A DNA stretch of 64,000 nucleotides from Alphaproteobacteria bacterium (lineage in GTDB: Bacteria; Pseudomonadota; Alphaproteobacteria; UBA8366), in assembly GCA_009377445.1 (NCBI GenBank), contig WHUA01000004.1, forward strand, positions 149,273 to 213,272, read 5' to 3'. The position numbers were made by a program, and so were the translations under genes. Every line of letters begins with the position of its first letter. Positions within the stretch are counted from its first letter, which is position 1. This document shows positions 8,346-16,174 of the stretch, piece by piece. Below the pieces are notes generated by a model. It saw only the letters and a program-made list of their open reading frames with translations, was not told the DNA's origin and made no database searches.

Positions 8346-9797
8346 ATGCCGCCCATGCCGATGCCAACCGACGGACTGATCGTCGTCGCCAAGCGCGACT
8401 GTCCGACCTGTACCTTGATCGAGCCGGTGTATCGCCAGCTCGCGGACAGCGGCATGGCGGTGTCCGTCTACAGCCAGGACGACCCGAGCTTTCCGGCGGG
8501 CCTGAAAGGCGTGCAAGACGACCGCAGCCTCGAGGCGTCCTTTCACCTCGACATCGAAATCGTACCCACCGTCATCCGCATGGAGGCCGGCAAGGAAGCC
8601 GGCCGCCGCATCGGCTGGCACCGTGGCGAGTGGGAAGAGCTGACCGGCATCCAGGGCCTCGGCAAGGGCCTGCCGGACCAGCGGCCGGGATGCGGCTCCA
8701 AGAGCGTCGAGCCCGGCGTGCGCGAAACGCTGCTGGCGCGCTTCGGCGGCCTCCTGAAGTCGCGGCAAGTCGAGGTATCGCCCCTCGAGGACCCGATGGA
8801 GGTGTGCTTCGAGCGCGGCTGGAGCGACGGCCTGCCGGTCACGCCGCCGACCGACGAGCGCGTCATCCGCATGCTGTCTGGCACCACCCGCGACCCGCAG
8901 GAGGTCGTCGGCCTGATCCCGCCGAACCTCGCCGAATGCACCGTAGAGAAAGTGGCGATTAACGCGGTTATGGCGGGCTGCAAGCCCGAATACATGCCGG
9001 TGGTGCTCGGCGTGGTCGAAGCGGCGCTGATGCCGAACTTCGCCATGCACGGCCTCCTCTGCACACTCTATTTCTCCGGCCCCGTCGTGATCGTCAACGG
9101 CCCGGTCAGCAAGCGCATCGGCATGAATTGCGGCCTCAACGCGCTGGGCCAGGGCAACCGGGCGAATGCCGCGATCGGCCGCACGCTGCAGCTCGTCATC
9201 CGCAATGTCGGCGGCGGCCTGCCCGGCGGCATCGACCGCTCGGCGCTCGGCAATCCCGGCAAATACACCTTCTGCTTCGCCGAGGACGAGTCCGATCCGG
9301 AATGGCAGCCGCTCTCCGTCTGGCGCGGCGCCGGGCGCGGCAAGTCGGCGGTGACGCTGTTCCACGGCGACGGCGTGACCGCCTTCGTCGACCACGGTGC
9401 GCGCACGCCGGAGGAGCTGGTGCGCTCGATGGCGACGTCGCTCGTCACGGTCGGCCACGTCAAGCTGGCGCAATGGTCGAACGCGATCGTCGTGCTGACG
9501 CCCGAGCATTACCGCGTCTTCCGGGAAGCGGGGTGGGACCGGCAGCGCATCACGGACGCCCTGCACGATGCGACGACCCGCCCCGGCCGCGACCTGGTCA
9601 AGGGCGCGCAGGGCCTGAACGAAGGCATCGACCCGAAGTTCGCGGACCAGATGATGCCGAAATTCTGGCGGGACCACGGCCTGATGCTCGTGCGCGCGGG
9701 CGGCGACGCCGGCATGTTCTCGGGCATCATCGGCGGCTGGTCCGCCGGACGCTTCCACGACGACGTGCAACCGGTAACAAAGGAGATCACCGAATGA
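8346..9797 (+). CDS. Thioredoxin-fold protein with a large uncharacterised C-terminal domain, partner of the UGSC selenoprotein
   Basis: A 483-residue protein. Residues 1 to about 115 look like a thioredoxin fold: a strand LIVVAKRD, then the redox motif CPTC at the start of a helix, and later the cis-proline type IVPTVIRME. From about residue 150 onward is a domain that I do not recognise, rich in conserved-looking Cys and Gly, e.g. LAECTVEKVAINAVMAGCKPEYMPVV and NCGLNALGQGNRAN. The stop overlaps the start of the selenoprotein gene as ATGA, so the two are translationally coupled. I infer that the CxxC domain reduces or works with the Sec/Cys site of its partner. The start may be ATG 8355, which is better spaced from GAGGA, or 8313. 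Confidence 0.7.
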   Translation: MPPMPMPTDGLIVVAKRDCPTCTLIEPVYRQLADSGMAVSVYSQDDPSFPAGLKGVQDDRSLEASFHLDIEIVPTVIRMEAGKEAGRRIGWHRGEWEELTGIQGLGKGLPDQRPGCGSKSVEPGVRETLLARFGGLLKSRQVEVSPLEDPMEVCFERGWSDGLPVTPPTDERVIRMLSGTTRDPQEVVGLIPPNLAECTVEKVAINAVMAGCKPEYMPVVLGVVEAALMPNFAMHGLLCTLYFSGPVVIVNGPVSKRIGMNCGLNALGQGNRANAAIGRTLQLVIRNVGGGLPGGIDRSALGNPGKYTFCFAEDESDPEWQPLSVWRGAGRGKSAVTLFHGDGVTAFVDHGARTPEELVRSMATSLVTVGHVKLAQWSNAIVVLTPEHYRVFREAGWDRQRITDALHDATTRPGRDLVKGAQGLNEGIDPKFADQMMPKFWRDHGLMLVRAGGDAGMFSGIIGGWSAGRFHDDVQPVTKEITE

Positions 9798-10318
9798 GCA
9801 ACGCCTTCACGATGCGCGATCCGACGGCAGAGGCCGCGCCGGTTCAGCGCGAGCGGCTGAAGCCGCCTAAATCGCTCGACGGCCTCACCATCGGCCTGCT
9901 CGACATCGGCAAGCAGCGCAGCGACGAGTTCCTCGATTCGATCGACCGGCTGCTGACGGCGCGCGGCCACACGGTGCGGCGCTACGCGAAGCCGACCAAC
10001 GCCAAGCCGGCGCCGGTCGCGGTGGTGCAAAGCCTCGCCACGGAATGCGACGTCGTCGTCGAAGCCTTGGCCGATTGAGGGTCCTGCACGTCGTGCAGTC
10101 TGCATGACATGAAGGACCTCGACGGACGCGGCATCCCCGGCGCGATGATCGCCACCACGGAGTTCGAGGACGCGGCGAAGAGCCAGGCGAGAACGATCGG
10201 CTTCATGCCGGCCGTGATCTACGTGCCGCACCCGATCCAGAACCTGACGAAGGAGGAGCTGGTGAAGATTGCGGAGAAGGCCATCGAGCCGATATTGGCG
10301 AGCATTACGGCGGAGTAG
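9794..10318 (+). CDS. UGSC-family selenoprotein, with in-frame TGA at 10076-10078 read as selenocysteine
   Basis: One continuous reading frame of 175 codons if the TGA at codon 95 is read as selenocysteine. It gives about 174 residues with VVVEALAD-Sec-GSCTSCSLHDMKDLD across the site, followed by a well-formed C-terminal half (IATTEFEDAAKSQARTIGF, then YVPHPIQNLTKEEL) that ends at TAG 10318. The Sec-Gly-Ser-Cys motif is the hallmark of a family found by others in marine metagenomes; Cys-containing relatives have CGSC at the same place. Both halves are in the same frame, and codon use is uniform across the TGA. A SECIS-like hairpin follows at 10090-10108. The gene starts inside the stop of the thioredoxin-fold gene (ATGA). 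The biochemical role is unknown; a redox function is inferred. The organism must carry selABC/selD elsewhere. Confidence 0.88.
10090..10108 (+). promoter_or_regulatory. Bacterial SECIS hairpin for the UGSC selenoprotein
   Basis: The RNA folds as GUCG-UGCA, loop GUC, UGCA-UGAC: an 8-bp stem with one G-U pair (10093 with 10105). The loop G at 10098 lies 20 bases after the TGA, inside the 16-37 base window known for bacterial SECIS elements. The apical part, UGCA-GUC-UGCA, closely resembles the SelB-binding tip of the E. coli fdhF element as I remember it. The hairpin is wholly inside the coding sequence, as expected in bacteria. Confidence 0.82.
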
Positions 10319-10334
10319 ATCGATAGACCCGGAA

Positions 10335-10475
10335 GCAACCCTCATGCTTCGACAGGCTCAGCATGAGGGTTGCCCCTTGTTCTAAATCGGTATCGTGTAC
10401 CTCATCCTGAGCCTGTCGAAGGATGAGTATGCACCGATATCCGGGCAGCTCATGCTTCGACAGGCTCAGCATGAG
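10335..10475. repeat. Cluster of three REP/BIME-like hairpin repeats
   Basis: Three hairpins lie between the converging selenoprotein and gatB genes. At 10335-10373 the stem GCAACCCTCATGCT pairs perfectly around the loop TCGACAGGCTC. At 10401-10427 an inverted copy has the stem CTCATCCT/AGGATGAG. At 10449-10475 a third copy has CTCATGCT/AGCATGAG. The loop is the same in all three, allowing for strand. The alternating orientation resembles BIMEs. The position between two converging genes would suit a terminator or mRNA-end function. Confidence 0.82.
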
Positions 10476-10507
10476 GCGATCGTTGAGCCGCTCACCCGCG
10501 GCCACCC

Positions 10508-11962
10508 CTACCCGCCCAGCTTCTTCCGCAGCAGATCGTTGACCAGCTTCGGGTTGGCCTTGCCCTGGGTCTCCTTCATCACCTGGCCGACAAACCAGCC
10601 GATGACCTTGGCGTTGCCGCCCTTGTACTGCGCCACGTTGTCGGGGCTGCCGGCGACGATGCGGTCGACCACCGCCTCGATCGCGCCCGTGTCGGTGATC
10701 TGCTTCAGCCCCTTCGCCTCGACGATGGCGGCGGCGTCCTTGCCGGTCTCGAACATCTCGTCGAAGACGTCCTTGGCGATGCGGCCGGAGATCGTATTGT
10801 CGGCGATCAGGCCGATCAGCCCGCCCAACGCCTCCGGCGTTACCGGTGACTTCGCGAGGGCGATGTCGGCCTTGTTGAGCCGCCCGAACAGCTCCGACAT
10901 CACCCAGTTGGCAGCGAGCTTGGCGTCGCGCCCCTTCGCCACCGTCTCAAAGAACTCGGCCGTCTCGCGCTCGGCGACCAGCACGCCGGCGTCGTAGGGC
11001 GACAAGGCGTAGTCGGCGATGAAGCGCGCCTTCTTCTCGTCCGGCAGCTCGGGCAGCGACTGCTTGAGCCGATCGACGAAGCCCGGATCGAGGTCAAGCG
11101 GCAGCAGGTCGGGATCGGGAAAATAACGGTAGTCGTGCGCGTCTTCCTTGCTGCGCATGGAACGCGTCTCGCCCTTGGCCGCGTCGAACAGCCGCGTTTC
11201 CTGGCCGATCTTGCCGCCATCCTCGATGATCTCGATCTGGCGCGCCGCCTCGTACTCGATGGCCTGCTTGAGGAAACGGATCGAGTTGACGTTCTTGATC
11301 TCGCAGCGCGTCCCGAGCGGCGCGCCCGGCCGCCGCACCGAGACGTTGGCGTCGGCCCGCATCGACCCTTCCTGCATGTTGCCGTCGCAGGAGCCGATGT
11401 AGCGCAGGATCGAGCGTAGCTTTTCCACATAGGCAGCCGCTTCGTCGGACGAGCGCATGTCCGGCCTGGACACGATCTCCATCAGGGTGACGCCGGCCCG
11501 GTTGAGGTCGATATAGGACTGCGCCGGATGCTGGTCGTGCAGCGACTTGCCGGCGTCCTGCTCGAGGTGCAACCGCTCGATGCCGACCGTCTTGGTTTCG
11601 CCGTCCGGCAGGTCGACGGTGATCTCGCCCGCGCCGACGATGGGCTGCTCGTACTGCGAGATCTGATAGCCCTGCGGCAGGTCCGGATAGAAATAATTCT
11701 TCCGCGCGAAGACCGAATGCAGGTTGATCTTCGCCTTGAGCGCGAGGCCGGTCAGCACCGCCTGCCGCACGCTCAATTCGTTCAGCACCGGCAGCATGCC
11801 CGGCATCGCGGCGTCGACCAGGCTCACCTGCGTGTTCGGCTCGGCCCCGAAATCGGTTGCCGCGCCCGAGAACAGCTTCGACTTCGTGGTGGCCTGGGCA
11901 TGCACCTCCAGCCCGATCACCACCTCCCAGTCGCCCGTGCGTCCCTTCATCAGCTTTGTCAT
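10508..11962 (-). CDS. gatB: Aspartyl/glutamyl-tRNA amidotransferase subunit B
   Basis: A 484-residue GatB of normal length. It opens [22 protein letters not shown], contains the family pattern [16 protein letters not shown] and [11 protein letters not shown], and ends with the YqeY-like helical tail that grips tRNA. With GatA and GatC it phosphorylates and amidates Asp-tRNA(Asn) and/or Glu-tRNA(Gln). ATG 11962 is preferred because the family starts here; an earlier in-frame ATG lacks homology. gatB is separated from gatA by a mobile element, which may have split a former gatCAB arrangement. Confidence 0.95.
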   Translation of the reverse strand: MTKLMKGRTGDWEVVIGLEVHAQATTKSKLFSGAATDFGAEPNTQVSLVDAAMPGMLPVLNELSVRQAVLTGLALKAKINLHSVFARKNYFYPDLPQGYQISQYEQPIVGAGEITVDLPDGETKTVGIERLHLEQDAGKSLHDQHPAQSYIDLNRAGVTLMEIVSRPDMRSSDEAAAYVEKLRSILRYIGSCDGNMQEGSMRADANVSVRRPGAPLGTRCEIKNVNSIRFLKQAIEYEAARQIEIIEDGGKIGQETRLFDAAKGETRSMRSKEDAHDYRYFPDPDLLPLDLDPGFVDRLKQSLPELPDEKKARFIADYALSPYDAGVLVAERETAEFFETVAKGRDAKLAANWVMSELFGRLNKADIALAKSPVTPEALGGLIGLIADNTISGRIAKDVFDEMFETGKDAAAIVEAKGLKQITDTGAIEAVVDRIVAGSPDNVAQYKGGNAKVIGWFVGQVMKETQGKANPKLVNDLLRKKLGG

Positions 11963-12014
11963 GTCGCACCCAGTCTCGTTCGTATATCGAGCATCACCTC
12001 CCACCCCACCCTCC

Positions 12015-12039
12015 CCCGCAAGGGTAATTATATACTTGA
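12015..12039 (+). repeat. Left target-site duplication and left inverted repeat of the IS1595 element
   Basis: CCCGCAAG (12015-12022) is followed directly by the left terminal repeat GGTAATTATATACTTGA (12023-12039). The transposase ATG is 54 bases further on. Confidence 0.88.
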
Positions 12040-12093
12040 CGCATGTGGAGACGGATAGTAGAAAGGACGCATAAGCTTACAAGGAAATAAGCC

Positions 12094-13020
12094 ATGTGCG
12101 ACCTCACGAACCCGATTTTCACCGACGCCAAGAAGGCCCGCGAGCATCTTGAAAGCCTGCGCTGGGCCGCTGGCCGGTTCTGCCCGCATTGCGGCGCGGT
12201 CGAGGGTACGAGCTTCGTTCGTGGCAAGAAGCATCGCCCCGGCCTCTACTACTGCAATGAGTGCAAGAAGCAGTTCACGGTAACGATCGGGACGATCTTC
12301 GAGCGTTCCAAGATCCCGCTCAACAAGTGGATGCTCGCCTTTCATCTCATGTCGTCCAGCAAGAAGGGCGTATCCGCTCACCAGCTCCACCGGATGCTTG
12401 GCGTGACGTACAAGACGGCATGGTTCATGGCCCATCGTATCCGCGAGTGCATGCGCCCTGCCTTCAACGACGGCCCGCTGGGCGGCGAAGGCAAGGCCGT
12501 GGAAGCCGATGAAACCTACATCGGCGGCAAGGAGAAGAACAAGCACCGCTCCAAGCGCACCAGCGCCATCGGCGGACAGGGCAAGGAAGTCGTCTTCTCC
12601 CTGGTCGAGCGCGGCGGCGCTGTCCGCTCGCATCATGTCGCCAACGTCAACGGCAAGACCCTGCGGCCCATCATCAAGGCGCAGGTTGACCGCAAGTCGA
12701 TCCTCATGACCGACGAAGCTGGGCAGTATCGTGAAGTGGGCCTCGAATTCGCCCGGCACGGCAAAGTCAATCACGGGATCGAGGAATACGTTCGCGGTGA
12801 TGCCTACACGAACACGGTTGAAGGATATTTCTCGATCCTGAAACGCGGGATTACCGGCGTGTATCATCACGTCAGTCAGGCCCATTTGAAGCGTTATCTG
12901 GCGGAATTCGATTTCCGCTACAACGAGCGTTCCGCCCTTGGCGTGAGCGATGCCGAACGCGCCGCGAAGGCAATCCGAGGCGCGGAAGGCAAGCGACTCA
13001 CCTATCAACAACCTCGTTAA
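12094..13020 (+). CDS. IS1595-family transposase
   Basis: This 308-residue transposase has two parts. Residues of about 28-60 are a zinc ribbon with the cysteine pairs FCPHC and YYCNEC, followed by a helix-turn-helix-like region. The DDE catalytic domain follows, with the first Asp in VEADETYIGG, the second in ILMTDEAGQY, and the final Glu in AYTNTVEGYFSILKRG. This is the ISXO2-like catalytic core of IS1595. AAGGAA lies before the ATG. All catalytic residues are present and there is no frameshift, so it is likely active or recently active. The long open frame on the opposite strand is a shadow. Confidence 0.94.
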   Translation: MCDLTNPIFTDAKKAREHLESLRWAAGRFCPHCGAVEGTSFVRGKKHRPGLYYCNECKKQFTVTIGTIFERSKIPLNKWMLAFHLMSSSKKGVSAHQLHRMLGVTYKTAWFMAHRIRECMRPAFNDGPLGGEGKAVEADETYIGGKEKNKHRSKRTSAIGGQGKEVVFSLVERGGAVRSHHVANVNGKTLRPIIKAQVDRKSILMTDEAGQYREVGLEFARHGKVNHGIEEYVRGDAYTNTVEGYFSILKRGITGVYHHVSQAHLKRYLAEFDFRYNERSALGVSDAERAAKAIRGAEGKRLTYQQPR

Positions 13021-13159
13021 GGGCGAGCACGCCAAGCGGCGCTATACGCGCCGTGCGTGGCGTCGGATGCTCAAGCGCGTCCGCTACGAGACGTGGTTGA
13101 AAGACTCCAAGTAATCAACTACCCGCTGTATAGTCCCTTTGTACCAAGGGGAGGCCACC

Positions 13160-13654
13160 ATGGTTGATATTGGAACCATTGCTGCGGCGGTGTCGGGTCT
13201 CAATACGGCGCGCGAAATGACGCAAGCGCTGATAGGTGTCCGGGATGCCGCAGTTCTTAATGACAAGGTCATTGAATTGCAGTCCGTAATTCTCGCCGCC
13301 CAAGGCAACGCACTTACGGCCCAATCGGAGCAATTTGCGTTGTTGCAGCAAGTACGCGAGTTGGAAGAACAAATGGCTCGCATGGAAACATGGGACGCTG
13401 AGAAGGAGAAATACGAACTCAAGGATGTTCGATCTGGAGTGTTTGCCTATGCGCGCAAAGAAGGCATGGAGCCAGCCGAACCCCCTCATCACATTTGTGC
13501 AGACTGTTACCAGAATCGCCAAAAATCTGTCCTCCAAAAGGTTACGCGCATGCCAGGAAGGGCGCATGTCCTCGTGTGCCAACAGTGCGGCAGCGAAATC
13601 TACACCTCGGGACATTGGCAACCGGAGCATGGCGGCGGACGCCGACGGCGGTGA
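13160..13654 (+). CDS. Passenger gene: coiled-coil and zinc-ribbon protein of unknown function
   Basis: A 164-residue protein whose N-terminal half is an amphipathic helix (MVDIGTIAAAVSGL, then a VRELEEQMARMETW coiled-coil stretch). Its C-terminal part is a zinc ribbon with CADC and CQQCGSEIY. I recall similar uncharacterised proteins scattered through alphaproteobacterial genomes. GGGGAGG lies a few bases before ATG 13160, which is a better start than the in-frame codon at 13139. It sits inside the IS1595 element just downstream of the transposase, on the same strand. Function is unknown; it may be cargo that benefits the host or the element. Confidence 0.72.
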   Translation: MVDIGTIAAAVSGLNTAREMTQALIGVRDAAVLNDKVIELQSVILAAQGNALTAQSEQFALLQQVRELEEQMARMETWDAEKEKYELKDVRSGVFAYARKEGMEPAEPPHHICADCYQNRQKSVLQKVTRMPGRAHVLVCQQCGSEIYTSGHWQPEHGGGRRRR

Positions 13655-13656
13655 GC

Positions 13657-13803
13657 CTATCGCTTCTTTTGCTCGCGCTGCTTCTTCGGAGCGGGCGCTG
13701 GCTTATGCGGCTTATGCGGCATGCCGAGCGCGCGCTTTAGGGCTTCGTCGCGGCGCTTGGCTGCCTCAGCATCACTGAGTTGATCTGACTCTTTCGTGCT
13801 CAT
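13657..13803 (-). CDS. Passenger gene: small basic protein of unknown function
   Basis: A 48-residue frame that reads MSTKESDQLSDAEAAKRRDE and then continues to a basic tail with HKPHKPAPAPKKQ. The N-terminal acidic-to-basic helix with SDAEAAKRRDEALKRAL resembles small proteins that I recall in many alphaproteobacteria, always without a known role. It stops two bases after the end of the zinc-ribbon gene, converging with it, and is divergent from the HEPN-like gene. Because it is short, coding status is moderately sure only. An antitoxin-like role next to the HEPN-like gene is conceivable but has no direct support. Confidence 0.5.
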   Translation of the reverse strand: MSTKESDQLSDAEAAKRRDEALKRALGMPHKPHKPAPAPKKQREQKKR

Positions 13804-13826
13804 GACAGAATCATAGAGGCAATCAA

Positions 13827-14387
13827 ATGAAAAGAAAAAGGCCAAAACGCATCATCACGGCAGCACACTACCGAGGGATAGGGGAAGTTGTTGCGGCATG
13901 GGCTCGGCTTGAATCGCACATGCTCCAGACGCTGCGAACACTTCTAGGACTATCAAAATCACAAACGGTCGCAGTTTTTTGGGAAATGCAATTCCGAAAC
14001 CGCGTTACAAGACTCAGAACATTAACAGCCTCGAAATTCCGACAAATGGACAGCAAACATGGATCGAAGTTTGGATTGGAGTTCAACAAGCTCTTAGATG
14101 AAATTGAAGATGCAAGTTTCATCCGTAACCTAGCCGCACATGCCGTGTGGCATAAAGGTAAGGTGCCTAATACCATCACTCCGCTTTATATGAGCGCCAA
14201 GGGTCAAAAAATTAAAAGGAACCGGGGGAAAGATTTCAAAGAAATCGAGCAACGAGAATTTTCTCCAAAGCGGTTCCGATGCGAAGCCATTAAGATCGCC
14301 AATCTTGCCGAACGATTTAAGGAGATTTCATCGCGGCACTTTGGCGTCAAATTTCTCCATGCCCAAGGCAAGGATATCTTCGACTAG
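13827..14387 (+). CDS. Passenger gene: helical protein with an HEPN-like RxxxxH motif
   Basis: A 186-residue, almost entirely helical protein. It opens with a basic segment MKRKRPKRIITAAHYRG, has long helices such as GEVVAAWARLESHMLQTLRTLLG, and contains FIRNLAAHAVW near residue 118. That R-N-L-A-A-H fits the Rx4-6H signature of HEPN ribonucleases seen in toxins and defence systems. The assignment is by motif and helix content only. It has markedly lower GC than the flanking core genes, consistent with transfer inside the IS1595 element. A 66-residue gene on the other strand overlaps its 3' end by 60 bases. Confidence 0.62.
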   Translation: MKRKRPKRIITAAHYRGIGEVVAAWARLESHMLQTLRTLLGLSKSQTVAVFWEMQFRNRVTRLRTLTASKFRQMDSKHGSKFGLEFNKLLDEIEDASFIRNLAAHAVWHKGKVPNTITPLYMSAKGQKIKRNRGKDFKEIEQREFSPKRFRCEAIKIANLAERFKEISSRHFGVKFLHAQGKDIFD

Positions 14388-14528
14388 CGACTCCACCCTT
14401 GTGTCAGATGGGAGGAAATCGGCTAGATGCTCAAACGCACTTTCCCACTTACGATAAACAGCAACACCAGCCCGGATCATTTCAGGCGGGATTACAGCCT
14501 CGTCAACATCTTCGTTCTCTTTTCCCAT
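14328..14528 (-). CDS. Passenger gene: small acidic protein of unknown function
   Basis: A 66-residue frame, MGKENEDVDEAVIPPEMIRA then GVAVYRKWESAFEHLADFLP and a final SLVEDILALGMEKFDAKVPR. The composition is acidic and helical, like a natural small protein rather than a shadow. It overlaps the end of the HEPN-like gene on the opposite strand by 60 bases. Acidic small proteins beside basic helical ones can be antitoxins; this is only an inference from layout. It lies within the IS1595 element, just inside the internal terminus copy. Confidence 0.5.
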   Translation of the reverse strand: MGKENEDVDEAVIPPEMIRAGVAVYRKWESAFEHLADFLPSDTRVESLVEDILALGMEKFDAKVPR

Positions 14529-14541
14529 TTTCCCCCGCAGG

Positions 14542-14620
14542 GGGAGCTAAGTACTTGAGCTGCCGGCCTGTCTTGGCCATTATAGGACTCTTATCCTCTT
14601 TTCTCAAGTATATAACTCCC
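14542..14620. repeat. Internal copy of an IS1595 terminus; forms a 79-bp MITE-like unit with the right end
   Basis: GGGAGCTAAGTACTTGA at 14542-14558 matches the outer terminal repeat at 14 of 17 positions and faces the right end at 14604-14620. The 8 bases before it, CCCGCAGG, match the target duplication at 7 of 8. The 79-bp segment has no coding capacity. It may be a miniature non-autonomous element or a remnant of an earlier right end. Confidence 0.6.
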
Positions 14621-14688
14621 CCCGCAAGGGGGAGGGCCGGAAGAAGAAAGTCCTCCCCCCTTGCGGGGGAGGATTTAGGTGGGGGGTA
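14617..14688. repeat. GC-rich palindromic intergenic repeats
   Basis: Two hairpins lie just after the end of gatA on its strand. One is CTCCCCC/GGGGGAG around the loop CGCAA at about 14617-14635. The other is TCCTCCCC/GGGGAGGA at about 14651-14673, followed by TTTAGGTGGGGGG. The half-repeat at 12009-12022 belongs to the same family and was split by the IS1595 element. Confidence 0.65.
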
Positions 14689-14695
14689 AGATCTC

Positions 14696-16174
14696 CTACC
14701 CCGCCAAAAACCCCGGCTTCGCATCGAATGCCGCGGCGTCCTCCAGCGCCTGCCCCACCTGCAGCACGGTCTCCTCGTCGAACGGCCGGCCGATGACATG
14801 CAGGCCGAGCGGCAAGCCGTCCTTCGACAACCCGGCAGGCACCGAGATCGCCGGCAGGCCGGCGAGGCTCGCCGGGACGGTGAAGACGTCGTTCAGGTAC
14901 ATTGCGATCGGGTCGTCCATCTTCTCGCCCTGGGCGAAGGCGGCGCTCGGCGCGGTCGGCGTCAGGATGGCGTCGACGCTCTCCCATGCCTTGTGGAAAT
15001 CCTCCGCGATCCGCGTCCGCACCTTCTGCGCCTGCAGGTAATAGGCGTCGTAATAGCCGGCCGACAGCACATAGGTGCCGATCATGACGCGGCGGCGCAC
15101 CTCGGCGCCGAACCCCTCGGCGCGCGTGTTCTCGTACATCTCCTGCAGCGTTGCGCCATCGACGCGAAGGCCGTAGCGCACGCCGTCGTAGCGCGCCAGG
15201 TTGGACGAGGCCTCCGCCGGAGCGACGATGTAGTAGGTCGGCAGCGCGTATTTCGTATGCGGCAGGCTGATGTCGACGATGCGCGCGCCTGCGTCCTTGA
15301 GCCAGGCGATGCCCTGCCGCCACAGATCGTCGATCTCGGCCGGCATGCCCTCGACACGGTATTCCCTGGGCACGCCGATCCGCAGATTGCGAAGATCGCC
15401 ACCGATGGCCGCCTCGTAGTCCGGCACCGGCCGGTTCACGCTGGTCGAATCCTTGGGATCGTGGCCCGCCATTGCGCCCAGCATGATCGCCGCGTCGCGC
15501 ACCGTGCGCGTCATCGGCCCCGCCTGGTCGAGCGACGAGGCGAAGGCAACGACGCCCCATCGCGAGCAGCGGCCGTAGGTCGGCTTCAGCCCGACGATGC
15601 CCGTGAACGCCGCAGGCTGGCGGATCGAGCCGCCGGTGTCCGTTCCCGTCGCCGCGAGCACGGCGTGCGCGGCCACCGCCGACGCCGAGCCGCCGGACGA
15701 ACCGCCCGGCACCAGCTTCTTGTTGGACGCCGCCGCCGACCGCCACGGGTTCTCCACCGGGCCGTAGTAGCTCGTCATGTTGGCGGAGCCCATGGCGAAC
15801 TCGTCCATGTTGCATTTGCCGAGCATCACCGCGCCGGCGGCGAACAGCTTCGCCGTCACCGTGGATTCGTAGGTCGGCACGAAGCCGTCGAGGATGTGGC
15901 TCCCCGCCGTAGACGGCACGCCCTTGGTGCAGAACAGGTCTTTGACGCCGATGGGAATGCCTTCCATCGCGCCGCCCTCGCCGCGGGCAAGCCGGGCTTC
16001 CGCCGCCTTCGCCATGTCCATGGCGATCTCCGGCGTCTCGGTGATGAAGGCATTGAGCGGCCGGGCCGCCTCGACCGCATTGATGTAGGCCGAGGCCAGC
16101 TCGGTCGGCGACACGTCGCCCTTCGCCAGCGCGGCGCGCGTCTCGGCCAGCGTGAGATCGTAGAGGCCCGCCAT
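14696..16174 (-). CDS. gatA: Aspartyl/glutamyl-tRNA amidotransferase subunit A
   Basis: A 492-residue amidase-signature protein of normal GatA length. The Ser-cisSer-Lys triad is visible: Lys in [11 protein letters not shown], the cis-Ser in [12 protein letters not shown] and the nucleophile Ser in [15 protein letters not shown]. It releases ammonia from glutamine and passes it to GatB. ATG 16174 overlaps the TAA of gatC by one base (TAATG), so the two subunits are translationally coupled. Its 3' end abuts GC-rich palindromes and the IS1595 element that separates it from gatB. Confidence 0.96.
   Translation of the reverse strand: MAGLYDLTLAETRAALAKGDVSPTELASAYINAVEAARPLNAFITETPEIAMDMAKAAEARLARGEGGAMEGIPIGVKDLFCTKGVPSTAGSHILDGFVPTYESTVTAKLFAAGAVMLGKCNMDEFAMGSANMTSYYGPVENPWRSAAASNKKLVPGGSSGGSASAVAAHAVLAATGTDTGGSIRQPAAFTGIVGLKPTYGRCSRWGVVAFASSLDQAGPMTRTVRDAAIMLGAMAGHDPKDSTSVNRPVPDYEAAIGGDLRNLRIGVPREYRVEGMPAEIDDLWRQGIAWLKDAGARIVDISLPHTKYALPTYYIVAPAEASSNLARYDGVRYGLRVDGATLQEMYENTRAEGFGAEVRRRVMIGTYVLSAGYYDAYYLQAQKVRTRIAEDFHKAWESVDAILTPTAPSAAFAQGEKMDDPIAMYLNDVFTVPASLAGLPAISVPAGLSKDGLPLGLHVIGRPFDEETVLQVGQALEDAAAFDAKPGFLAG

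Larger units (their letters stand above)
12023..14620. mobile_element. IS1595-family insertion element with passenger genes, 2,598 bp
   Basis: The ends are 17-base inverted repeats that match at 15 positions: 12023-12039 (GGTAATTATATACTTGA) and the reverse complement of 14604-14620 (GGGAGTTATATACTTGA). Both sides are bounded by the 8-base direct repeat CCCGCAAG at 12015-12022 and 14621-14628, the duplication length known for IS1595. Joining the flanks restores a perfect palindrome with the stem CCCTCCCC/GGGGAGGG, so the element jumped into the loop of a GC-rich hairpin. Inside are the transposase, three or four small passenger genes, and an internal copy of one terminus. The passenger part is visibly richer in AT than the host. 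Confidence 0.9.

Noticed and set aside
10084..10098. Hairpin CTGCAC-GTC-GTGCAG directly after the selenoprotein TGA, first taken as the SECIS
   Set aside because: Its loop is only 11 bases from the TGA, too close for known bacterial SECIS elements. The overlapping hairpin at 10090-10108 has the right distance and a better fdhF-like tip.
12028..13035. A 335-codon frame antisense to the IS1595 transposase
   Set aside because: It runs beyond the ends of the transposase and has shadow-like composition. The transposase has all its catalytic residues.
14399..14689. A plus-strand frame through the right end of the IS1595 element
   Set aside because: It crosses hairpins, the terminal repeat and the target duplication, and its protein has no natural composition.
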